From Lysobacteraceae bacterium (GTDB lineage Bacteria; Pseudomonadota; Gammaproteobacteria; Xanthomonadales; Rhodanobacteraceae), in the NCBI GenBank assembly GCA_028866435.1, contig JAGWIC010000016.1:1-40791 (forward strand): a stretch of DNA of 40,791 nucleotides, read 5' to 3'. The notes under the pieces are model-generated. The model searched no databases. It saw only the letters and a list, made by a program, of their open reading frames with translations, and had not been told where the DNA came from. Shown here piece by piece: positions 19,539 to 27,188 of this stretch. The translations under genes were made by a program, and so were the position numbers. Position 1 is the first letter of the stretch. Each line of letters starts with the position of its first letter.

Positions 19539-21352
19539 GCCGCCAGCCCGCGCCCGCCGACGGCAGCATCGCCAGCTTGCGCCGGTTGTCGGGCCTGATG
19601 CGCCAGCAGCGCGGCTGGATGGCGCTGGGCGTGGCGCTGGCCGTGCTCAGCAGCCTGTCCGGCATCGGCCTGCTGGCGGTCGCCGGCTACTTCATCACCC
19701 GCATGGCCCTGGTCGGTGCCGGCGGTGCGGCGATCGACTACTACACACCGTCGGCGCTGATCCGCCTGTTCGCGATCCTGCGCACCGGCGGGCGCTACGC
19801 CGAGCGGCTGGTGACCCACGAGGCCACCTTGCGCATGCTGGCACGCCTGCGCACGTGGTTGTTCGCACGGCTGGTGCCGCTGGCGCCGGCGGCGCTGGGC
19901 GAACTGCGCAGCGCCGAGCTGTTCTCGCGCCTGCGCGCGGACGTGGACGCGCTGGAGCATGCCTATCTCGGCGTGCTGGTGCCGTTGCTGGTAGCCATCG
20001 TGGTGGTGGCGGTGGTGGTGCTGGCGAGCCTGCTCTACCTGCCGTGGCTGGCGCTGCCGCTGGCGCTGTTGTTCCTCGTCGGCGGCGGTCTGCTGCCCGG
20101 CTGGGCGCTGCGCCAGGCACGGGCGCCGGGCGCCGCCGTGGTGGCGTGCAACGAAACCTTGCGCGCGCTGGCGGTCGATGGCCTGCGCGGTCGTGCCGAG
20201 CTGGCGCTGTACGGCGCCGAAGACGCCCACGCGGCGCGCGTCGCGGCCGTGCTGGCGCGCCAGCGCCGGGCCCGGCGCCGGCTCGACCGGCTGCAGGCGC
20301 TGGGCGGTGCCGGGGTGATGCTGGCGGCTCAACTGGCCGCCGTGTGCACGTTGCTGCTCGGGCTGGCGGCGCTGCGCAGTGGCCGGCTGGCCGGGCCGGA
20401 GCTGGTGATGCTGGCCTTGCTGGTGCCGGCGGCGTTCGAGGCCGTCGCGCCCCTGCCCGAGGCCTGGACGCAACTGGCGGCCACCCTGGTGTCGGCGCGC
20501 CGCGTGTTTGCGCTGGCCGACACGCCGGTGCCGGTGCCCGAACCGGGCCGGCCGTCGCCGTCGATCGGGCGGCACGACCTGAGCCTGCGCGGCCTGCGCC
20601 TGCGCTACGGCGCACGGGGCCCGTGGGCGCTCGACGGCGTCGACCTGGAGCTGCCGCAGGGCCGCCGCATCGCCCTGGTCGGCGCTTCCGGCGCGGGCAA
20701 GAGCAGCCTGATCGGCGCGCTGACCCGGCTGTATCCGAGCGAAGGCTCGGCCCGCCTGGGCGGCACGCCGCTCGAGGCCTGGCATGGCGACGACCTGCGC
20801 GCGCAGATCGCGGTGGTCGAACAACGGCCGTACCTGTTCGACGCCAGCCTGCGCGACAACCTGCGGCTGGCGCGACCGGACGCCAGCGCCGCGCAGCTCG
20901 GCGAGGCGATCGGGCAGGCGCAGTTGAGCGACTACGTGGCGGGCCTGCCGCAGGGCCTGCACAGCTGGGTCGGCGAAGACGGCATCCGGGTGTCCGGTGG
21001 CGAGGCCCGGCGCATCGCGATCGCCCGCGCCCTGCTGGCCGATCCGCCGATCCTGCTGCTGGACGAGCCCACCGAGGGCCTGGATGCCGGTACCGCGGCC
21101 CAGCTTTACGCGGCCCTGGATGCGGCCATGCGCGGCCGCAGCGTGTTGCTGATCACCCATCGGCTGGGCGGCCTGGCCGGCCTCGTCGACGAGGTGGCGA
21201 CGATGCAGCACGGCCGTATCGTCGAGTGTGTGCCGGTGGCGACCTATCTGGCCCGGCGGCAGCCACAGGAGCCGCCGGATGCGCCTTCGTGCGGCAGTCG
21301 CGACGCACGGTCCGCGGCCGCCCCGGAACGCCAGCAACAGGAGCGGCCGTAG
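19535..21352 (+). CDS. cydC: ABC exporter subunit CydC
   Basis: The 605-residue half-transporter pairs with CydD. The N-terminal half is a six-helix membrane domain (LGVALAVLSSLSGIGLLAVAGYFITRMAL; SALIRLFAILRTGGRYAERLVTHEATL is characteristic of CydC, with the RY.ER..tHe.t motif). The ATPase domain has Walker A GASGAGKSS (from residue 383), signature VSGGEARRIAIARALL and Walker B ILLLDEPTEGLD. The C-terminus is an Arg/Gln-rich tail. ATGA overlap with cydD implies coupled translation. It is convergent with the PhaZ-like gene, with only nine bases between the stops and no obvious terminator. Confidence 0.93.
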   Translation: MSRQPAPADGSIASLRRLSGLMRQQRGWMALGVALAVLSSLSGIGLLAVAGYFITRMALVGAGGAAIDYYTPSALIRLFAILRTGGRYAERLVTHEATLRMLARLRTWLFARLVPLAPAALGELRSAELFSRLRADVDALEHAYLGVLVPLLVAIVVVAVVVLASLLYLPWLALPLALLFLVGGGLLPGWALRQARAPGAAVVACNETLRALAVDGLRGRAELALYGAEDAHAARVAAVLARQRRARRRLDRLQALGGAGVMLAAQLAAVCTLLLGLAALRSGRLAGPELVMLALLVPAAFEAVAPLPEAWTQLAATLVSARRVFALADTPVPVPEPGRPSPSIGRHDLSLRGLRLRYGARGPWALDGVDLELPQGRRIALVGASGAGKSSLIGALTRLYPSEGSARLGGTPLEAWHGDDLRAQIAVVEQRPYLFDASLRDNLRLARPDASAAQLGEAIGQAQLSDYVAGLPQGLHSWVGEDGIRVSGGEARRIAIARALLADPPILLLDEPTEGLDAGTAAQLYAALDAAMRGRSVLLITHRLGGLAGLVDEVATMQHGRIVECVPVATYLARRQPQEPPDAPSCGSRDARSAAAPERQQQERP

Positions 21353-21361
21353 CGCCGTCGC

Positions 21362-22480
21362 TCAGGCGTGCTGCGCCTGCGCGACGATCCAGGCGGCAAT
21401 TTCCGGCCATACCTCGCGCAGGTTGCGGGCGCCCATGAACAGGCCGACGTGGCCGCCGGGGACGATGCGCTTGCACACCTTCGCCCGCGGCGTGCCCATC
21501 AGGGTCGCGGCGGCAAACACCTGCTCGTGCGCGGTGATGTCGTCGCCTTCTCCGGCCAGCAGGTAGAGCGGGCAGGTGATCGCCCGCAGATCCAGCTTGC
21601 GTCCCAGCGCCACGTATTCGCCCTTCGCCAGCAGGTTGCGCTTGAACAGCTGGTCGATCACCTGCACGTACCAGCGCCCCGGCAGGTCCAGCGGGTTTTC
21701 GTACCAGCGCTCGAACGCTTCGGTCTTGGCCAGCCAGGCGGGATCGTCGATGTGCTCGTAGAGGTCGATGTGGTCCTGCACGTAGTGTTGTTCGGGATGC
21801 ATGTTTTTCCAGCCCGCGAGCATGTATTTGCCCAGCATCAGGCCGCCGCCGCTGTCGACCAGGTCCTGGTAGAAGCCGATCGGGCTCTGCCTGACCATCT
21901 TCACCAGCGGCCCGTTGCCGGCATGGGTGTCGATGGGCGAGCCCGCCAGCACCAGGCTGGCGACCTTGTCGGGGTAGCGCGCGGCCAGCATCGCCGACAT
22001 CCAGCCGCCCTGGCACAGGCCGACCAGATGGACCCGGCCGCCGAGGTCGTCGATGCAGGCGAGCAGTTCGGCCAGGTACTGGTCGACTTCCAGGTCTTTC
22101 ATGTCCGGCGTGGCCGCATGCCAGTCGGTCAGGTACAGCGGGCCGACACCGCCGTGGCGCAGCACCTGCATCAGGCTCTGGCCCTCGTGGTAGTCGGCGA
22201 TCATCGAGGTGTGGCCCGCATACGGGGCGTCGACCAGGGTCGGGATGCCGCGGGCCTGCGCCGCCGAGTAGTCGCAGAGGTCGAGCGTGCGCAGCTTCAG
22301 GCGGACGCGATGGGCGGTGGCCAGCGCGGGCCTGATGCCGCCGTGCACACGCAGCTCCTCGTCGAGGAACTTGACGTTGCGGGCGACCAGTTCGAGCCCC
22401 TGTTCGGCCATCGTTGTCGCGACGGCGACCGGCCAGAAGAAGGGAACGTTGATGTTGGGCGCCGTCTCGAGCGTGCTCAT
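21362..22480 (-). CDS. PHB depolymerase/synthase-like alpha/beta hydrolase
   Basis: The 372-residue protein has an alpha/beta-hydrolase fold with a cysteine nucleophile, Cys156 in HLVGLCQGGW. The box resembles that of class III PhaC (GICQGG). Other segments look more like intracellular PHB depolymerase PhaZ: APYAGHTSM, PLYLTDWHAAT, AGSPIDTHAG and the C-terminal GEGDDITAHEQ...GGHVGLFMG, which supplies the Asp and His. I favour a PhaZ-type granule hydrolase, but synthase-like activity is not excluded. It diverges from phasin, with a shared Anr-like box between them, and so belongs to PHB turnover. The start at 22480 is chosen; an in-frame ATG at 22513 is possible. Confidence 0.75.
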   Translation of the reverse strand: MSTLETAPNINVPFFWPVAVATTMAEQGLELVARNVKFLDEELRVHGGIRPALATAHRVRLKLRTLDLCDYSAAQARGIPTLVDAPYAGHTSMIADYHEGQSLMQVLRHGGVGPLYLTDWHAATPDMKDLEVDQYLAELLACIDDLGGRVHLVGLCQGGWMSAMLAARYPDKVASLVLAGSPIDTHAGNGPLVKMVRQSPIGFYQDLVDSGGGLMLGKYMLAGWKNMHPEQHYVQDHIDLYEHIDDPAWLAKTEAFERWYENPLDLPGRWYVQVIDQLFKRNLLAKGEYVALGRKLDLRAITCPLYLLAGEGDDITAHEQVFAAATLMGTPRAKVCKRIVPGGHVGLFMGARNLREVWPEIAAWIVAQAQHA

Positions 22481-22623
22481 GCGAGGGATCCGGTGATGGG
22501 TCGGGGTTGTCATGCGGCGGACTTGCGCGGGTGCCACAGTGCCGCTGGCGGTAATCCCGCCGCGAGCGGATGGCTGTGCGTCGGTGGGGTCCGGTGCCGG
22601 CGCGAGCGCAGGCGATGGCCTGC

Positions 22624-22693
22624 AATCTAGCGTCAAAAAATCCGGTGCGAATTGACGCAGCTCAATACCGCGGGCGGTTTTCGGGATTATCGT
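22624..22693. promoter_or_regulatory. Bidirectional Anr/FNR-like promoter, phaZ-like gene and phasin
   Basis: The box TTGACGCAGCTCAA (22652-22665) differs from consensus at one base of the right half. It has a -10-like hexamer 22 bp away on both sides: TATCGT (22688-22693) rightward to phasin, and TAGATT (complement of 22624-22629) leftward to the PhaZ-like gene, each 4/6. One site could therefore drive both genes. The rest of the 387-bp gap (22481-22867) shows nothing else recognisable. Confidence 0.6.
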
Positions 22694-22867
22694 CAAGAAG
22701 TTCATGGAGTGTTCGGCGGCGGCAGGAGCAGGAGCAGTCCGCCCATGGTGCCTGCATGGGTCATGGCAGCGACGGCCGGTTGCAGCCAGATGACGTCCAT
22801 GCGCCGACAGCTCCCGTCGGGAGCCATGCCGTTCCCTTGACGAACACACCGCGCCTGGAGGCTTGCC

Positions 22868-23419
22868 ATGATTTCCACGAACCAGCTCGATGAACTCAAG
22901 CTGCTGCACAAGAACCATATTGCCAACACGTTCCTGTTCACCAGCAAATTGCTCGATCAGCGTCGGCGGATCAGCGACGCCCAGGTCGAGGTGATCCACG
23001 GACTGCTGCGTGATCTGGCGGCAAGCGCCAGCGGCCAGCCAGCGCAGGACCCGGCGCAGATGGCCCAGCAGGCGATGCAGGCGATCAGCGAGAGCCTGGC
23101 CAACCAGAGCGCGCGCTCGGGCGAGTTCCTGAAGGAAACGGCAGCGGCGTACGCCGAGATCCTTCGCCTGGCGATCGCCTATGACAGCGACACGTTTGCC
23201 GGCCTGCAGACGGCCGGCCGCGACGTCGCGACATTCGCCACGCCGCCGTCCGCCTCGGCGAACCCGTGGATGGACAGCTTCATGCACTCGTTCGAAAGTG
23301 CCGCCAACCTCATGAAGGACGGTTTCAAGCCGATGCTCGCGGCCGCGGAATCGGCCACCGCCGCCCACGGCGCCGACGGCAAGTCCGCGGGTGCCGGCCG
23401 GGCCGGCAGGGCGCACTAG
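22868..23419 (+). CDS. phaP: Phasin (PHB granule-associated protein)
   Basis: The 183-residue, cysteine-free product is predicted to be almost wholly helical. It starts MISTNQLDELKLLHKNHIANTFLFTSKLLDQRRRI and continues with Ala/Gln-rich amphipathic helices (QMAQQAMQAISESLANQSARSGEFLKETAAAYAEILRLA). This is the phasin pattern: amphipathic helices that coat PHA granules and limit their size. GGAGG lies eight bases before the ATG. It diverges from the PhaZ-like gene and precedes phaB by 403 bp. The tail is rich in Ala and Gly, as in other phasins. Confidence 0.85.
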   Translation: MISTNQLDELKLLHKNHIANTFLFTSKLLDQRRRISDAQVEVIHGLLRDLAASASGQPAQDPAQMAQQAMQAISESLANQSARSGEFLKETAAAYAEILRLAIAYDSDTFAGLQTAGRDVATFATPPSASANPWMDSFMHSFESAANLMKDGFKPMLAAAESATAAHGADGKSAGAGRAGRAH

Positions 23420-23605
23420 GAGCGTGGGCGGCAGCAACGTCTGAGGCGAAAAGTCCGGCCTGCGGGGGCAGTTTTTCGACGATTCGCCGGCCCATCGTGG
23501 TTCCACGGGCCAGGAAGCGGCGGAAACGTGGACCGCTGGCAGGGCCTTGCAACCCAGGCGATTTCTGCCGCCGATGCTCCTCGGAACGGGCTCGCGATGG
23601 TGCTT

Positions 23606-23649
23606 GGCCGTCATCCCGGTGTCGCCGAGCGATATCCGGGATGACGGCC
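23606..23649. repeat. REP-like palindrome between phasin and phaB
   Basis: GGCCGTCATCCCGG (23606-23619) and CCGGGATGACGGCC (23636-23649) are perfect 14-bp complements with a 16-base loop. The GTCATCCCGG core is common in dispersed palindromic elements of proteobacteria. It could equally be a terminator-like hairpin for phasin. The rest of the 403-bp gap (23420-23822) contains no credible gene. Confidence 0.55.
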
Positions 23650-23822
23650 GCCGAGGTCGGCCGGACCTTTCCCGACGATGGCTGGCGCGGTGCGTCGGGC
23701 TCGTCCCCGGGCCGCGGCGGCGGCGCCTTCGTCCGGCGCCCCGGCTGCGCGCCCGCGCACCCCGCCGCCGCATGGCGAGGTTTCCCCGCGAACTGAAACC
23801 CGCGATTCATGGAGAGATGCAC

Positions 23823-24548
23823 ATGAGCAAGTTGGTCCTGATTACCGGTGGCACGCGCGGCATCGGCGCAGCCATCGCGCAGCGTCTCGCACATGACGGC
23901 TACCGCGTTGCCGCCACCTACCATGGCGATGACGCGGCGGCGCGTTCCTTCCAGGCCGGCAACGGCATACCGGTCTACAAGTGGGATGTCGCGGATTTCG
24001 ATGCCTGCCAGGCCGGTGTCGGCAGGATCGAGGCGGAACTCGGCCAGGCGGTGGATATCCTGGTCAACAACGCCGGCGTCACGCGTGATGCCACCCTGCA
24101 CAAGATGACGCCCGAGCAGTGGCGCACGGTGCTCGACGACGACCTCGGTTCCTGCTTCAACATGAGTCATGCGGTGATCGACGGCATGCGCGCGCGCGGC
24201 TGGGGCCGCATCGTCAACGTGTCCTCGGTCAACGGCCAGAAGGGGCAGTACGGCCAGGCCAATTACGCTGCCGCCAAGGCCGGCATGATCGGCCTGACCA
24301 AGTCGCTGGCGCTGGAGTCGGCACGCAAGGGCATCACCGTCAATGCCGTGGCGCCGGGATACACCGCCACCGAGATGGTGGCCAAGATCGAGCCGAAGAT
24401 CCTCGAGGGCATCGTGGCGCAGATCCCGGTGGGGCGGCTGGCCCGTGTCGAGGAGATCGCCCACGCGGTCGCCTTCCTGGTGCATGAGGACTCCGGCTTC
24501 ATCACCGGCGCCACCCTTTCGATCAATGGCGGGCAATACCTCACATGA
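23823..24548 (+). CDS. phaB: Acetoacetyl-CoA reductase
   Basis: The 241-residue short-chain dehydrogenase reduces acetoacetyl-CoA to (R)-3-hydroxybutyryl-CoA with NADPH, the precursor step for PHB. The Rossmann motif is TGGTRGIG, NNAG is present, and the catalytic Ser-Tyr-Lys set lies in NVSSVNGQKGQYGQANYAAAKAG. The PhaB-typical segment VNGQKGQYGQANY distinguishes it from FabG, where the sequence is usually SVVG..GN.GQ.NY. GGAGAG precedes the ATG. Together with phaC, phasin and the PhaZ-like hydrolase it makes a nearly complete PHB set; a thiolase (phaA) is not in the window. Confidence 0.93.
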   Translation: MSKLVLITGGTRGIGAAIAQRLAHDGYRVAATYHGDDAAARSFQAGNGIPVYKWDVADFDACQAGVGRIEAELGQAVDILVNNAGVTRDATLHKMTPEQWRTVLDDDLGSCFNMSHAVIDGMRARGWGRIVNVSSVNGQKGQYGQANYAAAKAGMIGLTKSLALESARKGITVNAVAPGYTATEMVAKIEPKILEGIVAQIPVGRLARVEEIAHAVAFLVHEDSGFITGATLSINGGQYLT

Positions 24549-24570
24549 GACGCGCCGGCGGCGGGCGGGG

Positions 24571-24594
24571 CCGTGGCCGCGCGGAAAGCCACGG
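24571..24594. terminator. Hairpin after phaB
   Basis: CCGTGGC (24571-24577) and GCCACGG (24588-24594) form a 7-bp GC stem 22 bases after the phaB stop. No T tract follows, so termination is only possible, not shown. Confidence 0.35.
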
Positions 24595-24796
24595 CGACGA
24601 TGCCCGCCATCTTTCGACTGCCACGGCTTGCTGGAGGGTTCCCTGCTTCGCCACCGCATCCACCCAGCCGCATGGAGGCACGCCGCGTCGCCGCCGCGCT
24701 GCCGGCGTTTCCTGTCGTCGTGGCCGCGCCGGACCACGTTCGTCAATACATCGCAGGTCTTCGCCCGGCGCCATCGGCCTGCAGGAGGTTCGCATC

Positions 24797-24991
24797 ATGA
24801 AAAACTATCCAGTGTTGCCCGAGGGCAAGGTCACCTGTGACGCGTGCGCGCAGTCGGGTCGCCGGGTGGAGATGAAACCGCATCGGCAGGAACTGCCCAC
24901 GCAGGAGGCGAGGGCGCTGCCGGCGGACTGTCAGCTGCAGTCGTACCGTTGCCCGGAGTGCGAGCAGGTCACCTTCTTCGAGGTGAGGTAA
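24797..24991 (+). CDS. Small CxxC zinc-ribbon-like protein
   Basis: The 64-residue product has two CxxC pairs, CDAC (14-17) and CPEC (52-55), spaced like a small zinc ribbon, with a short charged region between. AGGAGG lies nine bases before the ATG, a strong ribosome binding site, and the tail QSYRCPECEQVTFFEVR reads like a genuine domain. I do not recognise a named family. It stands alone between phaB and the convergent sqrR-type gene. Confidence 0.7.
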   Translation: MKNYPVLPEGKVTCDACAQSGRRVEMKPHRQELPTQEARALPADCQLQSYRCPECEQVTFFEVR

Positions 24992-25073
24992 GCGTAGCCC
25001 TCGCCGCCGCCGTCCGCCGGATGCCGCTCCGGCCGGTGTCATGCCGTGCCTTCGGGCAGGGCGTCGCGGCCAC

Positions 25074-25460
25074 TCAGTCCGGTTTGCGGGCGGGTCGGCG
25101 GCGCTTCGGCCTGGCTGGCGCGACGGCGCACAGCGCTTCGTCCGGCGGGGTGCAGTAGATGCCGTACAGCGTGCCGATGATCTGCTCGGTGGGACCGTGC
25201 TCGAGCGTGTACCAGATGGTCTGCGCTTCGCGCCGCGTCTGCACCAGGCCCTCTTCGCGCAGCTTGGCCAGATGTTGCGACAGCGCCGACTGGCTGAGGT
25301 CGGGCAGCTGCTGGTTGATCTGGCCCACCGACATCTCGCTGCCGACCAGCAGGCACAGGATGCGCAGGCGCTGGGCGTTGCCGAGGGCCTTGAGCAGGCG
25401 TGAGGCGTCTTCGGAACGGGCCTGCATCGCGGCCAGGTCAAGTTTGGGCGGTGGGGACAT
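25074..25460 (-). CDS. ArsR-family persulfide-sensing repressor (SqrR/BigR type)
   Basis: The 128-residue winged-helix repressor has the ArsR core (LLKALGNAQRLRILCLLV; recognition helix LSQSALSQHLAKLREEGLV; wing RREAQTIWYTL). Two cysteines, Cys36 (RILCLL) and Cys103 (YGIYC), occupy the positions of the dithiol switch of SqrR and BigR, which forms a polysulfide bridge and releases DNA when persulfides build up. There are no metal-binding ELCVCDL or other ArsR metal motifs. The C-terminal tail is very basic. It diverges from sqr, with an AT-rich operator between them, so it probably represses sqr and the RND genes. GGAG precedes the ATG. Confidence 0.88.
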   Translation of the reverse strand: MSPPPKLDLAAMQARSEDASRLLKALGNAQRLRILCLLVGSEMSVGQINQQLPDLSQSALSQHLAKLREEGLVQTRREAQTIWYTLEHGPTEQIIGTLYGIYCTPPDEALCAVAPARPKRRRPARKPD

Positions 25461-25522
25461 CGTGACGACTCCGGCAGTTTGCCGTTGCGGTGGCTTCGCA
25501 GCCTATTGACTTTACCATGCGC

Positions 25523-25564
25523 ATCTAAATAAGCTGTTGCTAATTTAGATTAGTTTACTCTAAA
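25523..25564. promoter_or_regulatory. AT-rich operator, three half-sites
   Basis: ATCTAAAT (25523-25530) and ATTTAGAT (25543-25550) are perfect complements with a 12-base spacer. A third half-site TCTAAA (25559-25564) pairs with TTTAGA (25544-25549). The tract is strikingly AT-rich for this genome and lies between the ArsR-type repressor and sqr, as expected for its operator. TTGACT (25506-25511) upstream could be a -35 element covered by the repressor. Confidence 0.65.
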
Positions 25565-25572
25565 GGCAGTTG

Positions 25573-25614
25573 TTGTCCTGCGTCAACACGACGTCCGGTG
25601 CGGATGCGTAACCT
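25573..25614 (+). promoter_or_regulatory. Anr/FNR-like box upstream of sqr
   Basis: TTGTCCTGCGTCAA (25573-25586) has one mismatch in the left half. Exactly 22 bp downstream lies TAACCT (25609-25614), which keeps the TA...T core. The start of sqr is 30 bp further. Together with the adjoining operator this suggests dual control by oxygen and by persulfide. Confidence 0.45.
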
Positions 25615-25644
25615 GATCGAAAGACCTGCGGGGAGAGTCGAATC

Positions 25645-26925
25645 ATGGCAAAGATCATCATTCTCGGTGCCGGCCTCGGTGGCATGGCGGCGGCCTACGA
25701 AATCAAGGCGGAGCTGGGGGCCGGGCACAGCGTATGCGTGGTCGGCGAAGGCCCGCGGTTCAACTTCACGCCGTCGAACCCGTGGGTCGCCGTGGGCTGG
25801 CGCAAGCCGGAGGAAATCGGCCTCGACGTAGTCGAGCCACTGAAGCGCAAGGGCATCGACTTCGTCGAGATGGCAGCCGAGGCGGTGCTTGCCGACCAGA
25901 ACCGGCTGCGCCTGATCGACGGCAGCCTGCTCGACTACGACTACCTGGTGATCACCACCGGGCCACGGCTGGCTTTCGACGAGGTGCCGGGCCTGGGGCC
26001 GGTGCACGGTCATACCGAGTCGATCTGCACGGTGTCGCATGCGCAGGCGGCGTGGGAGCACTACCAGGCTTTCCTCGCCAACCCCGGCCCGATCGTGGTC
26101 GGCGCGGTGCAGGGAGCCAGCTGCTTCGGCCCGGCCTACGAATTTGCCATGATCCTCGATGCGGACCTGCGCAAGCGCAAGCTGCGCGACCGCGTGCCGA
26201 TCACCTTCGTCACTGCCGAGCCCTATGTCGGCCACATGGGCCTGGGCGGCGTCGGCGACTCCAGGGGGCTGATGGAAGGAGAGATGCGCCAGCGGCACAT
26301 CAAATGGATCACCAATGCCAGGGTGACCGACATCGCGCCGGGCATGATGAAGGTCGACGAGGTCGACGCGAAGGGCGCACTGGTGCAGTCGCACGAGTTG
26401 CCGTTTGCCTATTCGATGCTGTTGCCGGCGTTCACCGGCGTGCCGGCCGTGCGCGGCGTGGAAGGCCTGACCAATCCGCGCGGCTTCGTCCTGATCGACA
26501 AGCAGCAGCGCAATCCGAAGTACCCCAACATCTTCTCCGCCGGTGTCTGCGTGGCGATTCCGCCGGTGGAGGCCACCCCGGTACCCACCGGGGCGCCCAA
26601 GACCGGCTTCATGATCGAGTCGATGGTGACGGCGATTGCGCACAACCTGCACGACGTGATCGAAGGCCGGGAGCCGATCGAGCAGGCGACCTGGAACGCG
26701 GTCTGCCTGGCCGACATGGGCGACACCGGTGTGGCCTTCGTGGCGTTGCCGCAGATCCCGCCACGCAACGTCACCTGGGCCAGGGTGGGCAAGTGGGTGC
26801 ACCTGGCCAAGGTCGGCTTCGAGAAGTACTACCTGCGCAAGATGCGGCTGGGCAACACCGAACCGGTGTACGAAAAGTATGTGATGAAGGCGCTCGGCAT
26901 CGTGCGCCTGAAAGACCGTCTCTGA
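25645..26925 (+). CDS. sqr: Sulfide:quinone oxidoreductase
   Basis: The 426-residue FAD enzyme oxidises sulfide to polysulfide or persulfide and passes electrons to the quinone pool at the inner membrane. The N-terminal dinucleotide fold is IIILGAGLGGMAAAYEI. The three cysteines of type I SQR are present: Cys128 (ESICTVSHA), Cys160 (GASCFGPAYEF) and Cys354 (NAVCLADMGD), almost the same positions as in the Acidithiobacillus enzyme. PTGAPKTGFMIESM is the second FAD-binding region. The C-terminal amphipathic helices (about 380-426) fit membrane attachment. It leads an operon with the DUF2892 and RND genes, divergent from the persulfide-sensing repressor. Electrons delivered to quinone could be used by the bd oxidase encoded upstream. 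Confidence 0.95.
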   Translation: MAKIIILGAGLGGMAAAYEIKAELGAGHSVCVVGEGPRFNFTPSNPWVAVGWRKPEEIGLDVVEPLKRKGIDFVEMAAEAVLADQNRLRLIDGSLLDYDYLVITTGPRLAFDEVPGLGPVHGHTESICTVSHAQAAWEHYQAFLANPGPIVVGAVQGASCFGPAYEFAMILDADLRKRKLRDRVPITFVTAEPYVGHMGLGGVGDSRGLMEGEMRQRHIKWITNARVTDIAPGMMKVDEVDAKGALVQSHELPFAYSMLLPAFTGVPAVRGVEGLTNPRGFVLIDKQQRNPKYPNIFSAGVCVAIPPVEATPVPTGAPKTGFMIESMVTAIAHNLHDVIEGREPIEQATWNAVCLADMGDTGVAFVALPQIPPRNVTWARVGKWVHLAKVGFEKYYLRKMRLGNTEPVYEKYVMKALGIVRLKDRL

Positions 26926-26952
26926 CCCTCGGGCTATCAAAGGAGTCCTGCC

Positions 26953-27159
26953 ATGAATATCGATCGTATCGTCCTCGCGTTCGCCGGCAGCGTGGTGCTG
27001 CTGAGCGTGATCCTGGCCCACTTCGTGTCGTCGTGGTGGTTGCTGCTGACCTTGTTCATCGGTGCCAACCTGTTGCAGTCTGCGTTCACCGGATTCTGTC
27101 CCCTGGCGAAGATCCTCAGCCGGATGGGGATGAAGTCCGGTTGCGCCTTCCGATCCTGA
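26953..27159 (+). CDS. DUF2892 (YgaP-like) small membrane protein
   Basis: The 68-residue product starts MNIDRIVLAFAG and has two hydrophobic helices (about 5-22 and 28-45). Conserved cysteines lie in the C-terminal segment TGFCPLAKILSRMG and GCAF, typical of the DUF2892 domain, which also forms the membrane part of the rhodanese YgaP. That link, and its place directly after sqr, suggests a role in persulfide handling or transport. The exact function is unknown. An AGGAG lies eight bases upstream of the ATG. The RND adaptor follows 29 bp after the stop. Confidence 0.85.
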   Translation: MNIDRIVLAFAGSVVLLSVILAHFVSSWWLLLTLFIGANLLQSAFTGFCPLAKILSRMGMKSGCAFRS

Positions 27160-27188
27160 CCCATCCACGTTCGAAGCGAGCCCACGCC

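Noticed and set aside
25506..25535. TTGACT with TAAGCT as a firm sigma-70 promoter for sqr
   Set aside because: The spacer is 18 bp and the -10 is only 3/6; mentioned within the operator entry but not called separately.
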